Source of the DNA: Episyrphus balteatus
Taxonomy: Eukaryota > Arthropoda > Insecta > Diptera > Syrphidae
Direction of reading: 5' to 3'
Assembly: GCF_945859705.1 (NCBI RefSeq)
Contig: NC_079136.1
Coordinates: 113,666,028 to 113,730,027, forward strand
DNA length: 64,000 bases
Shown: one piece after another, positions 13,501-26,069 of the stretch
Layout of the letters: each line of letters begins with the position of its first letter
How positions within the stretch are numbered: position 1 is the first letter of the stretch
The notes under the pieces: generated by a model
Seen by the model: only the letters and a program-made list of their open reading frames with translations
Databases searched by the model: none
What the model was told of the DNA's origin: nothing
Program-made: the position numbers and the translations under genes

Positions 13501-14064
13501 TTTTTGTATCACAGCAGAGTTAAAATTAAAAATATATACAACTAAGCCAAGAAATAAGTTAGATAAAAACTGAAAGGTATCTTTCAAGTTATTTCAATGT
13601 ACAAGTATGTATGTACATGTATATTGGAATACCCTTTGTTAATGTGTAACTTTCATTCATATGTATATTTTTCAATCGATTCTGACATCAATCTTGTTTC
13701 TATCAATTTTTGTTAAAAAACTAGCATTTCAACCTTTTTCTAAATCTATAGTAGTTGTTAAACCTTATTCGAATTTCAAATTTCTAAAATATTTTTCGTA
13801 ATTGAGGAAAAATTGATCTTTAAAGGGTGGCAACCCTATGTCTTGAAGAATATCTACCAAAAAGTTAAAAACAAGACAATTTGTTTGGGTAAATAAATCT
13901 CTAATAGCTGTTATTTTATTTCATAAGATCTTTAAAATAAAAACAAGATTAAATTATTTAAATATAATAGCTACACAGTTTAATAAATAAATTTGTATTC
14001 TAATAAAAAAGCAAACCGAGCAAAAAATGGTTAAAATCGACTTCATATCCATTATTAATAAATT
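10512..14064. other. Gene-free stretch with a less AT-rich, triplet-repeat block
   Basis: About 11640-12360 is noticeably less AT-rich and contains GCTGCTGCTGTTGTTGCTG near 12020 and AGCATCAGCATCAGC near 12197. Frames here (for example 12019-12354) are low-complexity and unsupported by splice structure. A T-arm-like sequence GCAAGTTTAAATCTTGC occurs near 11283. Otherwise I see only AT-rich DNA. Confidence 0.5.
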
Positions 14065-14506
14065 GGGCAAGTTCAGGAAATATTAGGGACTAAATATTTA
14101 GGCAACGTCATTTTCTGAACGGAAATTTGAGTAAATTGACTAAATTAGTTTGGATATCATGTTATTGTTAAATTTCGAAATTTAATTAAGGCCACATGGG
14201 GCAAACACCGAATTTAACTTTACTTTAATAAATAAATTATATTATTTATAACCGATACTACACTTTTAACGCGTTTTTCACACAAATAAATTCAATTTTG
14301 TTAACGAAATTCTGTAATTTAAAACAATCAGCTGTCATGTTGATAAAAAAAACTTTCCTAGATTGTTAGGTAAAATTTTCTTGCCTAATTTTCCAGTCAG
14401 CTTTCCAACAAAATTACCTAAATTGGAAGAATTTTTTTTGACAGCTGACCAATCAGAGGCCAGAAATTACCAAAATATTTAGTCCCTAACGTTTCTGAAC
14501 CTGCCC
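14065..14506. mobile_element. MITE with GGGCARGTTCAG termini (442 bp)
   Basis: The left end GGGCAAGTTCAGGAAATATT and the inverse of the right end (GGGCAGGTTCAGAAACGTTA) form terminal inverted repeats continuing into AGGGACTAAATATTT. ATT flanks both sides, a possible 3-bp target duplication. A GGGC terminus with a 3-bp duplication suggests PIF/Harbinger, although the usual target is TWA. No coding sequence. Confidence 0.65.
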
Positions 14507-14509
14507 ATT

Positions 14510-17500
14510 GAAAATAAAAAAAAACGTCAAAGTCAAAGAAAATTAAAAATAAATTATTAAAAAATTCAATTGTCAAAATACATAAAAAAAAATTGGTTCG
14601 CCTGCGTATTCTAACTACCGTCCTTCTGGTCACTATAATATTTTCCTGATGTAAACAAATAAATCCTTTATTTGGCTAAAGAAAATGGAATTTCAAAAAG
14701 CTTACCAAGAATAATTCTCAATTACTGAGGTCCATCTCCAATTTGTTCAATTGGTTGCAAAAAAACATGTTTTTAATGTTATTAATATTCAGCTTATTAA
14801 ATAATAAGTCGGCTTCCTGAACCACAACCTTTGATCGATTATTGCCTACTGCCAAACTACATAATTTGAAAATTATAATATATATTAGGTATAAATGTAT
14901 GTAATGTATGTATGTATACATATGTTTTAGCATTAAAAATAATTAAAACTCACATTTCTGAAAAATGCCGCATCCATTAAGTTTTTCATTTTTTCTTTCA
15001 ATTCAATTTTGTTTTTTTATTTTTGGTAACAGCCCTATTATGAGTATTATGAATATTATTGATAGTCGTTATATCATCTATCAAATAGTTGACAAATCGG
15101 TATCTATAGTGAGCATCAACAACGATTGTGAATAATTTATTGTGAAGGAGTATTTTTTATCTTGTTTGACGTTGCTTTGATATTTTTTTTTTGTGCAAAG
15201 AAAAATTCCTGTGCGAAAATAAAGGTTGTTCTTACATATAAAGGGTTTGTTGTTTTTATTACAAATATTTTTTTTAGGAACATAATAATAAGCTACAGAA
15301 ACCAATAAGGAAGTATGGTGGAAATAATAAAGCAATATCCTGAACTTGCAATGGCGATGATGTCAAAGGTGGCCCTTGCAAATCATCAACAAAAAGTAAT
15401 TTCAAAAATAAAATATTAATATACCTAGAATGAAAAAAAAAATAATTTTTATAAATACTACTAGATCAAAAAAGAATTTGATACATATCAACCAAGAATT
15501 TCTTGATATCCGCAATACCAAATATATAAAAAAAAAATCATTCACAATTATGAACAAAATCACAGTTCATCAACAAAGTTGATAGTTGTTCGACTTCATA
15601 ATTCATACTTTATACTTCATAATTGATAGCTATAATAGGGATGTAAATCATGATTTTGATGTAATCGCCTTTTCTTTTATTGAAGTTATCGATTTTTTAC
15701 TTGTTATCGAAGCTGAAAATATTCGTTATTTTTTTCTGCTTAAAGTAAACTTTTTTGCAACAACTGGATGTGTTTGTATGCATATTGTGATTAAAAATTT
15801 TTAGAAGTGCCGGATAAGTAAGCTGCACCAAAAATATTGTGCAAAATCAAATGCACTTTTCCCATTAAGCGAGACTTTGGTGTTGGATCAGAAATGGTAA
15901 AAATGCATTTGATGCATTTTTTTCAACAATGTTCAAAACCGTTCAAAAGCTTATTTTTCGTTGAAGTGCTTTTCATTACGTGCATTTGAGAAGTAATCAA
16001 ACATGGATGCCAGGACTTAAATTGCTACAATCGAGTAAACTCTGTTCAAATGGAGCAGTGCCTAATTCAATAGCTTTCGTTCGATTAAAAGCAAAAGATA
16101 AGATTGTGCTGATTAGAGAACTGTTATGCAAAAGTATGTCTATAATTCTTGACTTTAGCCAATTGTCTCACTAAATAAGTTTTACTGTCACATTAAATTG
16201 TCTATAATTTTTTCGTAACAGATTTTGGCGGCCCTGAGTAACTCTACCCCTAAACACAATTCAGAATTCACTTAAGCCATGAATATAAACAACCAATTGT
16301 CAATTGAATAAAGTAAGTCTTTCTTAATTAACAAAGCCAAACAAAATGCTTTCTATACACTCTACTAAACTTATAAACTCTTGCAAATCTTATTTTCTAA
16401 TAAAGTTGACACAACAAAAAAATAAATAAGCAAATTGTCAAGCAAATCGGTTACAAATTAATTAATTTTCAACAAAAGTTTTTGTTGATACATTTTCCAG
16501 AAACAAGAACAAAATTTGTGTTTCATTTTCTTTCTATCTATACTTTACTTAAGACCTATGTATACCATCTCCTTCAACTTCCCACCCAAAAAACAAATTT
16601 CAAAACAGAAAGACAATTCTGGAATTACATTAAATTCTATTTACTTATGCACGCTATATCCTTCTTCGATGATTGATAAACTAACAAGAGTATAACAACA
16701 ATAACAACAACAATAAACCTCCTAATTCACTTTGTTCAACGCTGGTTCTAACAATATAGGTAGCATGCTGCTGTTGTTAAAGGGACTATAAGAGGAGTCT
16801 ACGAGTAGGTAGTATATCCTTTTTGGATAACAATAACAACAACCCAAGATGATATGAAGGACAACACAACTCTTTTGTGTATTTTGTAATCTCAGGGAAT
16901 CACTTTAGCCTACGTTACCTATAGAGATATGGTTTTAAGTCTTCTCTGCTGTATCTAAGGGTACAGGTACCTGTACCTTATTCGTTCAGTATAGGATCGA
17001 TGGTCCTTTAAGCAGTTGGTGGTGTGGTGAAGCTGAATGCACCTTTACCTTTTACACAACACAAGACTATCCCCAAAGATGTTTTGAGCTCTGGGAAAAC
17101 ATAACAAAGAGAGACAGGAGCGAGATATGTACATACAAACAGGGTTTCTTCTATATCTATATCATCATTTCTGTTTTGGAGCTACAAGAGGAGGCCTACA
17201 ATAGCAAAACCATCCTAAACTAACCGAAAACCCGAGGCAAGGTAGAGTGTAGCCCTTAATACCATAATATGCCTTGTTTACACTTTTGACTTTCCCAACT
17301 TGCGGAACCGAATTCAGCCGAAGCAGGCCCCAAGAACCCAGCAGAGACGGTATAACGGTAACAGCCAAACACACTAACCACATAAACATTTATAGCAATG
17401 TGTATCTACTTGTGTTCCCAGGTATGAGTAACGGTATCACGGATAACGGACCCTCTCCTTTGGTGGATAAAGATATGTTTCTCCGGCTGTTGTTGCTGTT

Positions 17501-18520
17501 TGGTTGGGTTTTTGGATACCAAGACCAACCTACTGCTTCTACGTATGAGGTATTGTTTGGCTGGTTTTACTTAATAAAGTTAAAAGCATCGCTTTACAAT
17601 GATGGGACTTTCGTGTGATTGCGATGAAATGTGTACCTGTAGGGCATTTGTTTACAAAATTGCCTCCAGTTATATCTCATAGAAGGTATATGACTATATA
17701 AATGGCTTCAAGGTTTGCTAGCTATCCTAAAGGTATACACATATCCAACATAACAGAAAAACCATGGCATTTGTGCATTCAAATTAAAGTGGCTCTTAGG
17801 TATTCCAAACATTTTTAATGGATACTGGTGGTATTTTTAAGTCTTTTTTTTTTTTGCTTTTTTTTTTTTGTTGGGGTAAACTGAAAACGGGCCAAGGGTA
17901 GATTATAATAAGTCAAAAGGACAAATTTTCGGTAAGTTAAGTGCAAAAAATTACTACCTCCACAGAGGTAGTGTCATTTTGCTGTCTGGTGGTTGTGTGT
18001 GGTTAGGACTTATATTTAGAATATGTTCCATCAAATCTCTGCGTTTGGAATCTCATGTGGCAATTTGATTTTAAATGGCTTTATTATGCTAAAGTCAATT
18101 GGTATATTTTCATTTGTCAATTGGAAGAAAGTTCATGTACATTAGACGAGACAGCAGCAAAAAGTTACGATGTTTTTAATAATTTTGTAATGTGTGGAAA
18201 TTTTAATCGAGATTGAATAAAGTGAGAATGATTTTTCTCTGGTTTGCTAATTACTTAAGTAACAGTTAAGACATTTTAAAAGGGTTGAGATAAAGTTAGA
18301 CAAATATGTTTTGAATTGTAAATAGCGGTAGATACTATAGAGTTTTTTTTTAAGTCATGCTTGGCGCTTGTTTGTCCGGAAGTCTATTTCGACAATTCGT
18401 TTTAGGATTTTTGTGAACGCCTAAGGTCATTTATTTGAAGAAATTACAATAAGTGCGTTCTTTTATGTGAGTTATTATTAGTACGTTATTTTATAGTTAA
18501 TGTCCCAGTAATGCGTTCTT
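14510..18520. other. Gene-free stretch
   Basis: Mostly AT-rich. The 16840-17620 block is less AT-rich and has CAACAACAAC-type tracts. Opposing open frames of 74 and 114 codons at 17165-17618 lack domains and splice partners. No repeat boundary resolved. Confidence 0.5.
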
Positions 18521-18551
18521 TTATTTTTTCAGACGTTTCTATAAAAGAAAA

Positions 18552-18574
18552 TGTTACTCATACGCCACAGTGAC
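18552..18574 (+). repeat. ACTCATACGCCACAGTG motif, copy at 18.55 kb
   Basis: ATGTTACTCATACGCCACAG followed by TGAC recurs at 22147, in reverse near 50914, and in a diverged form (ACGTATACGCCATAGTGAC) near 6777. It is preceded by an A-rich tract each time. It may be the conserved end of a decayed element, but no opposite terminus was found. Confidence 0.5.
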
Positions 18575-20413
18575 CATATAAGAATCTAACTTTTAATGCT
18601 TGTGGGTACTTGCACAGATCTTTTTTTAAAGGGCTTAAAGTACATTTTTTTACGCAAAGGTTTCTGTGGCCATAAGATGAAACATTTTTCATGTGCAATC
18701 CGGTTTTAATCTGCCTTAGAATGGATATAAATGAAAATTAAATTCTCTTCAAAAAAAGGCACTTGAGTAAAATTTTCACAAAAAGTCGAATTTGTAATCT
18801 CAGCAAAAATGATGGTTTTAAGTTATCGATAGAATTTTTTTTAGAAAAGTTTCTTTTTTTATTTGTCAACAATTAAATTATACTTAAGAGGATGCAAAAA
18901 AACCGATAGTTTTTTAAGAATAATGTTCAATGAGTTAAAAACTTTTCCAAATCAATTTCCAAAGGAAGTTTTAACAAACAAACAAACTTTAAATATGAAT
19001 ACCTACTCGAAGCTTTTTATTTAATTGTACTTATAGAATAATGGAACATGTCTTAATAAAAACCTTGTTAAAAGAGGAGTTCACTACTTCAGTTTTAAAT
19101 GGTTCACCTTTGAATTGAAAGCTTTATCGTTAAAATAACACGAAAAATGAGTAAACAAAAAAAATAAAGTTATTTATTTTATAACCTAAGAGGAATTCGC
19201 TTTCCCCTAAAACCCATGAATACTCGTACTACAAAAAATATAATTAAGAACAAAAAATCGAATTCCATATTTCTTTCCTTACAGAACTTTTAAATTAAAA
19301 CTTTCGATTCGATGATCGGCCTTTGAATATTAAAATTATGAACTCCGTTTTAAACAGTGATTTGTTTGGTAAGTGAACTACTTAGTACTTCAAGTATTCA
19401 TAATATTTTTTAATTACATATATTCTTGTTTAAAATTAAAATTTTCTTTGAATAGAAATAGAAATAGATAGAATTTTTACAATGAATGAATAGTTCTGAA
19501 AAACTGTTTTTTTTTGACAGATTTTTTGGGTAAATTGAAAAAACAAAATATGCAAGTTTACTATGTTAAATATGCCTTAAAAATGTTTAAGTCATTAAGA
19601 TGACTGGTTGAAATGAAGCTAATTTTTGGGAATTTTGTTTAAAGCTTACTTTTTGTATATACATTTAACTACAGTAAATCTTTCTGATAAAGTTTTGAAA
19701 AAAAAAATGTGCAAAGTTTAAATTACTGATTAAATTATTATCGATAAGTGGCTGCTCCTCAGATGACTGATCTTGTTCAAAATATATTTGAGATATATGA
19801 ATTTGAAATTTGAATAGATATGAAACTTAAAAAAATTTCCTTTTTTTCATACCAATGGTGTTTTTATTTGATTTATTGAGCACGTTAAAATCCTAATGTT
19901 AATAAATAACTATAATAATAAAAATAAATGTATATATAAAAAAAAAAAGATAACAGAATTAAATTTCTAATTTACAAAATTAATGAAAAATCTAGTTTTA
20001 AACTGTTTTGATTTCCCGAGTCGAACATTTGGCACTATTTGAAACCTATTTTAAACCCAAACATTCTCTATTAAGATTTAATAGACCATAAATATCACTT
20101 AATTCCTAAAGAAAATAACCTCTATTTAAGACCGCAAATAGTCGGTTATCGGAAAAAGTCCCATTTTGGGTAGTTATTTAGGACCAAAAAAATTATTATT
20201 ATAACCCTTCTTTAAAACCTAAATATACTACAAAAACTCATTAAATCTTATTTATTCTATACTTATATCCGATAGGCTTTTTGATTTCAATAGATTCTAA
20301 ATATTCTTATTAGGTCCTACAAATTCGAATTAAAATAGAATAAATATTCAATTTATATAAATGAATAGCCGTGCTTATGTGGTAGGTAATTCAGTACTTA
20401 GCTGATTAAACAT
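18575..20413. other. Gene-free AT-rich stretch
   Basis: No open frame with coding character and no repeat with definable ends. Confidence 0.6.
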
Positions 20414-20416
20414 TTA

Positions 20417-20710
20417 GGCCGTGTGTGAGTTGCGTTAAATAGTTAACATCGTGTAAAATTTTTGACACTATTGAGGTTAATAAAAAAAATTTCAGCTGTA
20501 TGAATTATTGTTTAAAATTTTTTCTGCGTTTTTTCTGCCATGAAACTCCTTTTTAGTAAAAAAAAAAAAAACAAAACCATCTGCAAAAAAAAATTTAACT
20601 CAAATTTAACCAGCCCAATAAATTTTTTACAGCTGAAAATTTTTTATTCACCTCAATAGTGTCAAAAATTGTACACGATGTTATCTATTTAACGCAATTC
20701 ACACACGGCC
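20417..20710. mobile_element. PIF/Harbinger-type MITE (294 bp)
   Basis: Long terminal inverted repeats begin GGCCGTGTGTGAGTTGCGTT and return as AACGCAATTCACACACGGCC. Pairing continues through the GACACTATTGAGGT region (about 60 bp per arm). The element is flanked by TTA on both sides (20414-20416 and 20711-20713). A GGCC terminus plus a 3-bp TTA duplication is the signature of PIF/Harbinger (Tourist-like) MITEs. Confidence 0.85.
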
Positions 20711-20764
20711 TTAGTACCTTAAACAACAACAAACGAACAAGCTCAGAACACGTTCAGAAAAAAA

Positions 20765-21167
20765 GTAAATAAAATACACGACTAGCGTTTGTAACAAAAA
20801 GTAAATACATACATGTTTGCTTACCATTGCAATTTTAACGATTTGGTAAGAAATCAGAAGAAAATAATAAAAAAAATCATGAACAAAAAATTTTTTAAAT
20901 TTTTTTCTCATTGTTTTAAATTTTATATACACTTTGGTTTTTGGTACACTTTTCAAGTGAGATTGTATAAAAAAAACAACCTTGGAAATTACGAAACAAA
21001 AAATCCGCCCACCCGTTTAGGCAGCAGCTTCATGTACAGTACAGTGACGACACGAACCGACTCGGACGCATAGACCGACAAACGTCATGACGAAAACCAC
21101 TTTTTTGGACTTCTCCATTTTTTATTAGGTAATTTTGTTTTGACACGAAAGCAATACTTGCCCTATA
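20765..21167 (+). repeat. CACGACTG-family repeat, short copy
   Basis: Starts TAAATAAAATACACGACTAG and ends ACACGAAAGCAATACTTGCCCTATA. The inner CCGCCCACCCGTTTAGGCAG, CGGACGCATAGACCGACA and GGACTTCTCCATTTTT blocks parallel the copy at 55465-55993. Non-coding; superfamily unknown. Confidence 0.6.
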
Positions 21168-24100
21168 AAAAAAATTTGTGACTCTACAAAATGTACTAAC
21201 TTTTTTTTTATTCACTTTCACTTTTTTTCTATTTGGATTATTTTATTTCACAAATTATTAGTTTTTCACACTTTTAAGCGTAGGTACGCTCTGCTTTTTC
21301 ACAAAATTATTATACTTTTTTTATTTTCAAATATTTTAACTTTTCGTTGTATTCAAAAATTAAATTACGCGACGACACAGTCATTGATCCGCGCTCGCCG
21401 AATGACTTCTTCAAATGGCCTTCAATTTGTCAAGTGCAAGAGACAATGGCCGAGGTCGTGCTTGTTTGAACTTGTATTTTTAGAACTTAACTAGAATTTG
21501 GAGTTTTGATAGCCTCAAACTAGCTGAAAGGGTACAAATTTAGGAGTAAAACATTCAAGACACATGAAGTACATTTAGCACTTAAAAAGTGTTTCAGTTT
21601 TAATAGTCTCAACCTAGCTTCAATAGTGTTAATAGTATCTGCCAAGCTTAAAAAGATTTACAAGTACATAGTCAGGTCTAAGCCTCAGGACACAAGTAGA
21701 ATATTCAGGATTTAACTAGTGTTTTCAGTTTTGAAAGTCGTTACTCATCAGTCGTGAAGGTTTCACAGGAGATACTGAGTTTAGTAAGTATACAAAGTTC
21801 TAATTTAGGTTTATTTTATGATGAAAAGTACTTAAGTAGATTCTATAAGGTACTTTAGGTACTAAATTCGTACATAAAGTTCGACTCGGGTTAATATTTA
21901 CGTTAACTGAGTCAATTAAGTTACCTATAATATTTATTGAAAATATTAATCAACTGATTAATAGGACTGTTAGGCCCATAGTTCAATCTGCTAAAACTAG
22001 TGGTGTTTTTATTTTAATTTATTTAATTTTTTTAAATATAAGAGCAAGTAAGTGATACACATGAAATTAATTTCATTTCACTTGAATCACTTAATTTTTT
22101 AGCTGTAGAAAATTTTCTATAAACAAAAAATATCTGCAGAATAAAATGTTACTCATACGCCACAGTGGCTGTTAAATTTGAATCATTAAATATTATTCAA
22201 AAAAAAATATAAAGCTATTTCACCTTTACTTTCTTCTAAATGCTTTTAATTTCATGTACGAAAAAATTTAGAAATTATGACAGAATAAATGAGCTAACCA
22301 TACATACTTTCATACAAACATTTGCTTCACCCAAGTTAAATAAAAAGTATATTAAAAATAAAAGTCTTACAAATTTTCCATTGATAATTTTCTTAAAAAC
22401 CTCGTCAACAATCAAAGTTTTACAAAGCCAAGCTACCTGTCTAGTCTTCCAGCCAGAAATTATGTACTGTAAATATCTATTAACAATTTTGCACATTCTT
22501 CGTAAAATACAAAGCCCTTCATAACTTTTATTAAAAAAAAAAACAACACATTATCAAATAAACTCATACTCTCTCGCTCAAATCTTTAAAACCACGTGGA
22601 AAATGTTTCTAACTCAAAACAAAAACCAACTGAAAAACCTTTTTTGTCCAAAAGCTCTCGAAATAATTTCTCTTAAATTCTCAAAATCTGCAAAGTAACT
22701 TATGGTGAGTCTGCGCACTTCAATTCTCTGCCATCACTCATCGCTCACATAGTTTGAGTGATAAAATATCCCATATCCTGTCAGGATACACTCTGTCTCT
22801 TCATAAACAAGTTGTTCCCTTCCGCTTAAAGTTCCCAAAACAGACACCTTTTCTTATACCCCAATATATTACAAGAAGCCCCCCCCCCCCACCACATGAC
22901 TGGGTACGTATATGTTTGTATATGAGACATCGAGACATGTTACTTTCGCAGCAAACCATACAATTTTTAGGGAAGAAAAGAAGGACGAAAGAGCAATTAT
23001 CAAATTTGATCCTTTGCTGCTGCTTCTCCGCATGAATCTCGACAAAATGTTTTTGGACAAATTCCAGAAATTTTGTGAGGAGGATATAAATATTAGAAAA
23101 ACATCTGTTTGTGCCAAAATTAAGGCAGGAGACACTATACCTACAGACAACAACAACGAAGACGACAAGGGCAACGACAACGACGACGGATGGAAGGTGT
23201 ACAATACATATATGAAGTTTGTTGAGGAATTTCTTAAGTAGATACGGGCCATAGGTCATGCGATATATGCGGACTTATTCAAGGATATCTTAGTGTCCGA
23301 AAATGGAAGATAAACACAAGACACCATTATACTAAAAGCCAGGTGTAGCTTTACCTACCATCATCTCACAGTATCCAGGTTTACTTGGTCTCCAGGATGA
23401 TGGGAAGATTTGTAGAAGATTTTATCATGATGTGCTAAAGGCTTTTCTTGGCAATTTATGAGCCTCGAGACAATCGACCTCAATTAGCAGCTTTGCTATC
23501 ATTAATTTTTTTCCCGTACGTCATCTTACTCTACTCTCTCTCTATCTGCCATTGCCTCTGTCTCTATCTGTCTTCCCACACAATCAGCAAGGTTATTAAC
23601 TACATCCTTTTGAAGCCGTCATTTCCATAAGCCCCGATGAAGATGAAGGTATTGGTCCATATAGGAATAACAATGAATGTCGTATGGGAGATAGTTCTAT
23701 AGCTCCTCAAAACCACCCTTCCCCCCTAACCTAACTCTAACGGAAAAAATTGGCAGTAGAATATTCGTCGGTAAGGAAAGAGGAGAGCCTTTTTTTTGTG
23801 GGCCGCCTTCGGGCATTTGGGTATCCTTTTTTTTGGTTATTTTTTGTTCTGTCGTTGTGTGTTGTTTTCGTTTTAACCCTGTACAGCGAACAAAGCTTAT
23901 TGAACTCCATAATGGACTCTCCATGGACTCTTTGGACTCCCCGAAGGACAGAGGTTGCAGTGCTGACTGCTCCTGGTGGCAAATAGAGAGTTCCGTGTGT
24001 ACACCTCCTCCATGCTGCTGCATCCACATTGACCAGCAATGGCAACCAGCAAGCGGCAAGCGGGAAGATAGGACGAATAATGCAAGGCTGGCCAAAAATG

Positions 24101-25466
24101 TGTGCAGCAGTGCAGTGCGACGGGTGTCCTTAATTTACAGTGTAATAAATTTGTGCTCAGTCAAAAAAGGAGAGTAGTTATATGGGTTTCGTATAGGTAT
24201 GTGTGTGTTGCATGTGATAGGAGTTAAGTCTTTCTCGTCGTCGTGTCCTGGTCGTTTGCTCGTCGCGCGAAATGCACTTTTGGTCTTCCCTGATTCTGAC
24301 TCTATGGTATGTGTGTTCTCTTTGGTACTTGGCCCTGCTGGGTCGTATAGTTAGAGCTGTACCATGTACCTACTTTGTATCTTTTGCCCTTTTTCCAACC
24401 AATGTCTGGTGGGTAGTTTTAAATCGATGTATTTGAGTCACGATACATTATATTTGAGGTCTTCTGGGCTATTGCGGTGCATATAGTATTTTGGTTTTGG
24501 TAATATTTTCAGGACTTTTTTTAGAAGAAAAAAAAAAATTCATACAAGGAACCGCTTATGTGAGGATTTATGCTTTTGATTGATTTTTTTTCTTTCTTTC
24601 TTTAAAAACTACATTATGAGACTATATGGTGTTGAAAAAATTGAAGATTTTGTCTGGAAGCTACTTGAAATTTTCACAATCGTCAATATGGTAATTTTTT
24701 GTAGATTTTAACCGTTTTTTTTTTTTTTGCTTTCAGAATGTGTTTTTCTAGGATTTTATTAAGGACGAACTTTTTTACAAAATTAAAGTGTTAAGTAAGT
24801 CTAGTGATGTGAAGTAAATTGAAGGATTGGCACTGCACAGTTTAAAGGAGTAGAAAGCTACGGAAGAAATTAGTTTTTACAAAAAACAAGCGGATTTCTA
24901 CATGTTTTTTTTTTCAAAATGACTTTAAAATAAAAGTTATGTTCTAGGAATTTGTAGCTGAGCTTATTTAAAACAAAAATTGGCATACTCAGTTTTCTTA
25001 TATCGTTTAGAAATAACAACACTTCAAACATGAACGCAAAGTTATGAAATTTTTTGGAAAAAAAAAACAAACAAAAAAAAGCACCCTAGCATCTGCATAC
25101 ATATATATAAAAAAAAAACATGCCCGTCTTCGAGCTATTGAATAAAAATTACATGTTATTCAGTTACAAAACGCATTTTGGATCTGAATACATTGAACTA
25201 TAAATATCTAATAATTATACCTATTAGCCAGTCATTTTAACCAGACCGAAAGAATTGTGGTAACCAACGATTTTCCAATTCTCATAATAGTCCGAAAAGT
25301 CCTTATCTCGGAATAATGACGTGTTGCTTATTAATTGATGTGGTTAATTCTACTGCATGTTCTTTCCAAACCTCGTATTTTCGATAGATCCGTTATAAAA
25401 AAGGACTTTCGCAAAGGTTTTCCCAACTAAACATTTCACAAACAAAGTTTAATGCAAACCATCCTC
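21168..25466. other. Gene-free stretch with a less AT-rich block at 22.7-24.4 kb
   Basis: The 22690-24420 block has mixed composition, a poly-C run near 22879 and overlapping open frames on both strands (up to 152 codons at 22801-23259). None shows conserved domains or a splice-linked structure. It may be single-copy regulatory or intronic DNA. Confidence 0.45.
22147..22169 (+). repeat. ACTCATACGCCACAGTG motif, copy at 22.1 kb
   Basis: Exact match to the 18.55-kb copy through CGCCACAGTG, again preceded by an A-rich run ending AAAATGTT. Confidence 0.5.
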
Positions 25467-26069
25467 AAATAAAATGCACGACTGGGGTCGCACGTACTTG
25501 CTCTTATGCTCCAATTTACTCTAATTTTAAAGCTTTTTGTTCAAGAAAATTAGGGAAAACTTTAAAATTTGATATTTTCAAGAAATTAAAAAAAAAATAA
25601 AAAAAAAAATCTGTTTTTGTAATAAATTAAACACAGTTTTAAATGATCTTTTACAAAAAACCAAGTATGACATTTTATTCCTAGTATGAAAAGGAATTTT
25701 TAGAAAAAAATTTCGAAAATCGTTAGAGCGGTTTTTGAACAAAATAATTTTTTATATATAAAAATTTTCTAACATTTTTCAAAAAAAAAGTTAGTATGCC
25801 ATTTTGAAGAAATAACTAATTTACACATTAAAACGAAATTTCAAAATTTTTTAGACACTCGTTTTCAAAAAATTGATTTTTCAAAAAAAATATTTGAAAT
25901 ATTTTTTAAAAATCCAAAAATGTGTTTTTTGAAAATTTTCTAAAATTTTAATATTAGTCTTACCTAAACGTTTTTGTATAAAAATTTTCGTTGAAATCAG
26001 GTAAGTCTTGTACGAGATATTCATAAATCAAAAAAACCGTTCTATGACAGGTATCGTAAATAACGGTAC

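Noticed and set aside
18552..18574. CACAGTG as a V(D)J/Transib recombination heptamer
   Set aside because: The heptamer matches, but conservation lies on only one side and no paired terminus or 5-bp duplication was found.
22801..23259. 152-codon antisense frame, plus the sense frame at 22912-23241
   Set aside because: Overlapping frames on both strands over CAACGACGAC-type repeats and a poly-C run. No domain, and neither joins other exons.
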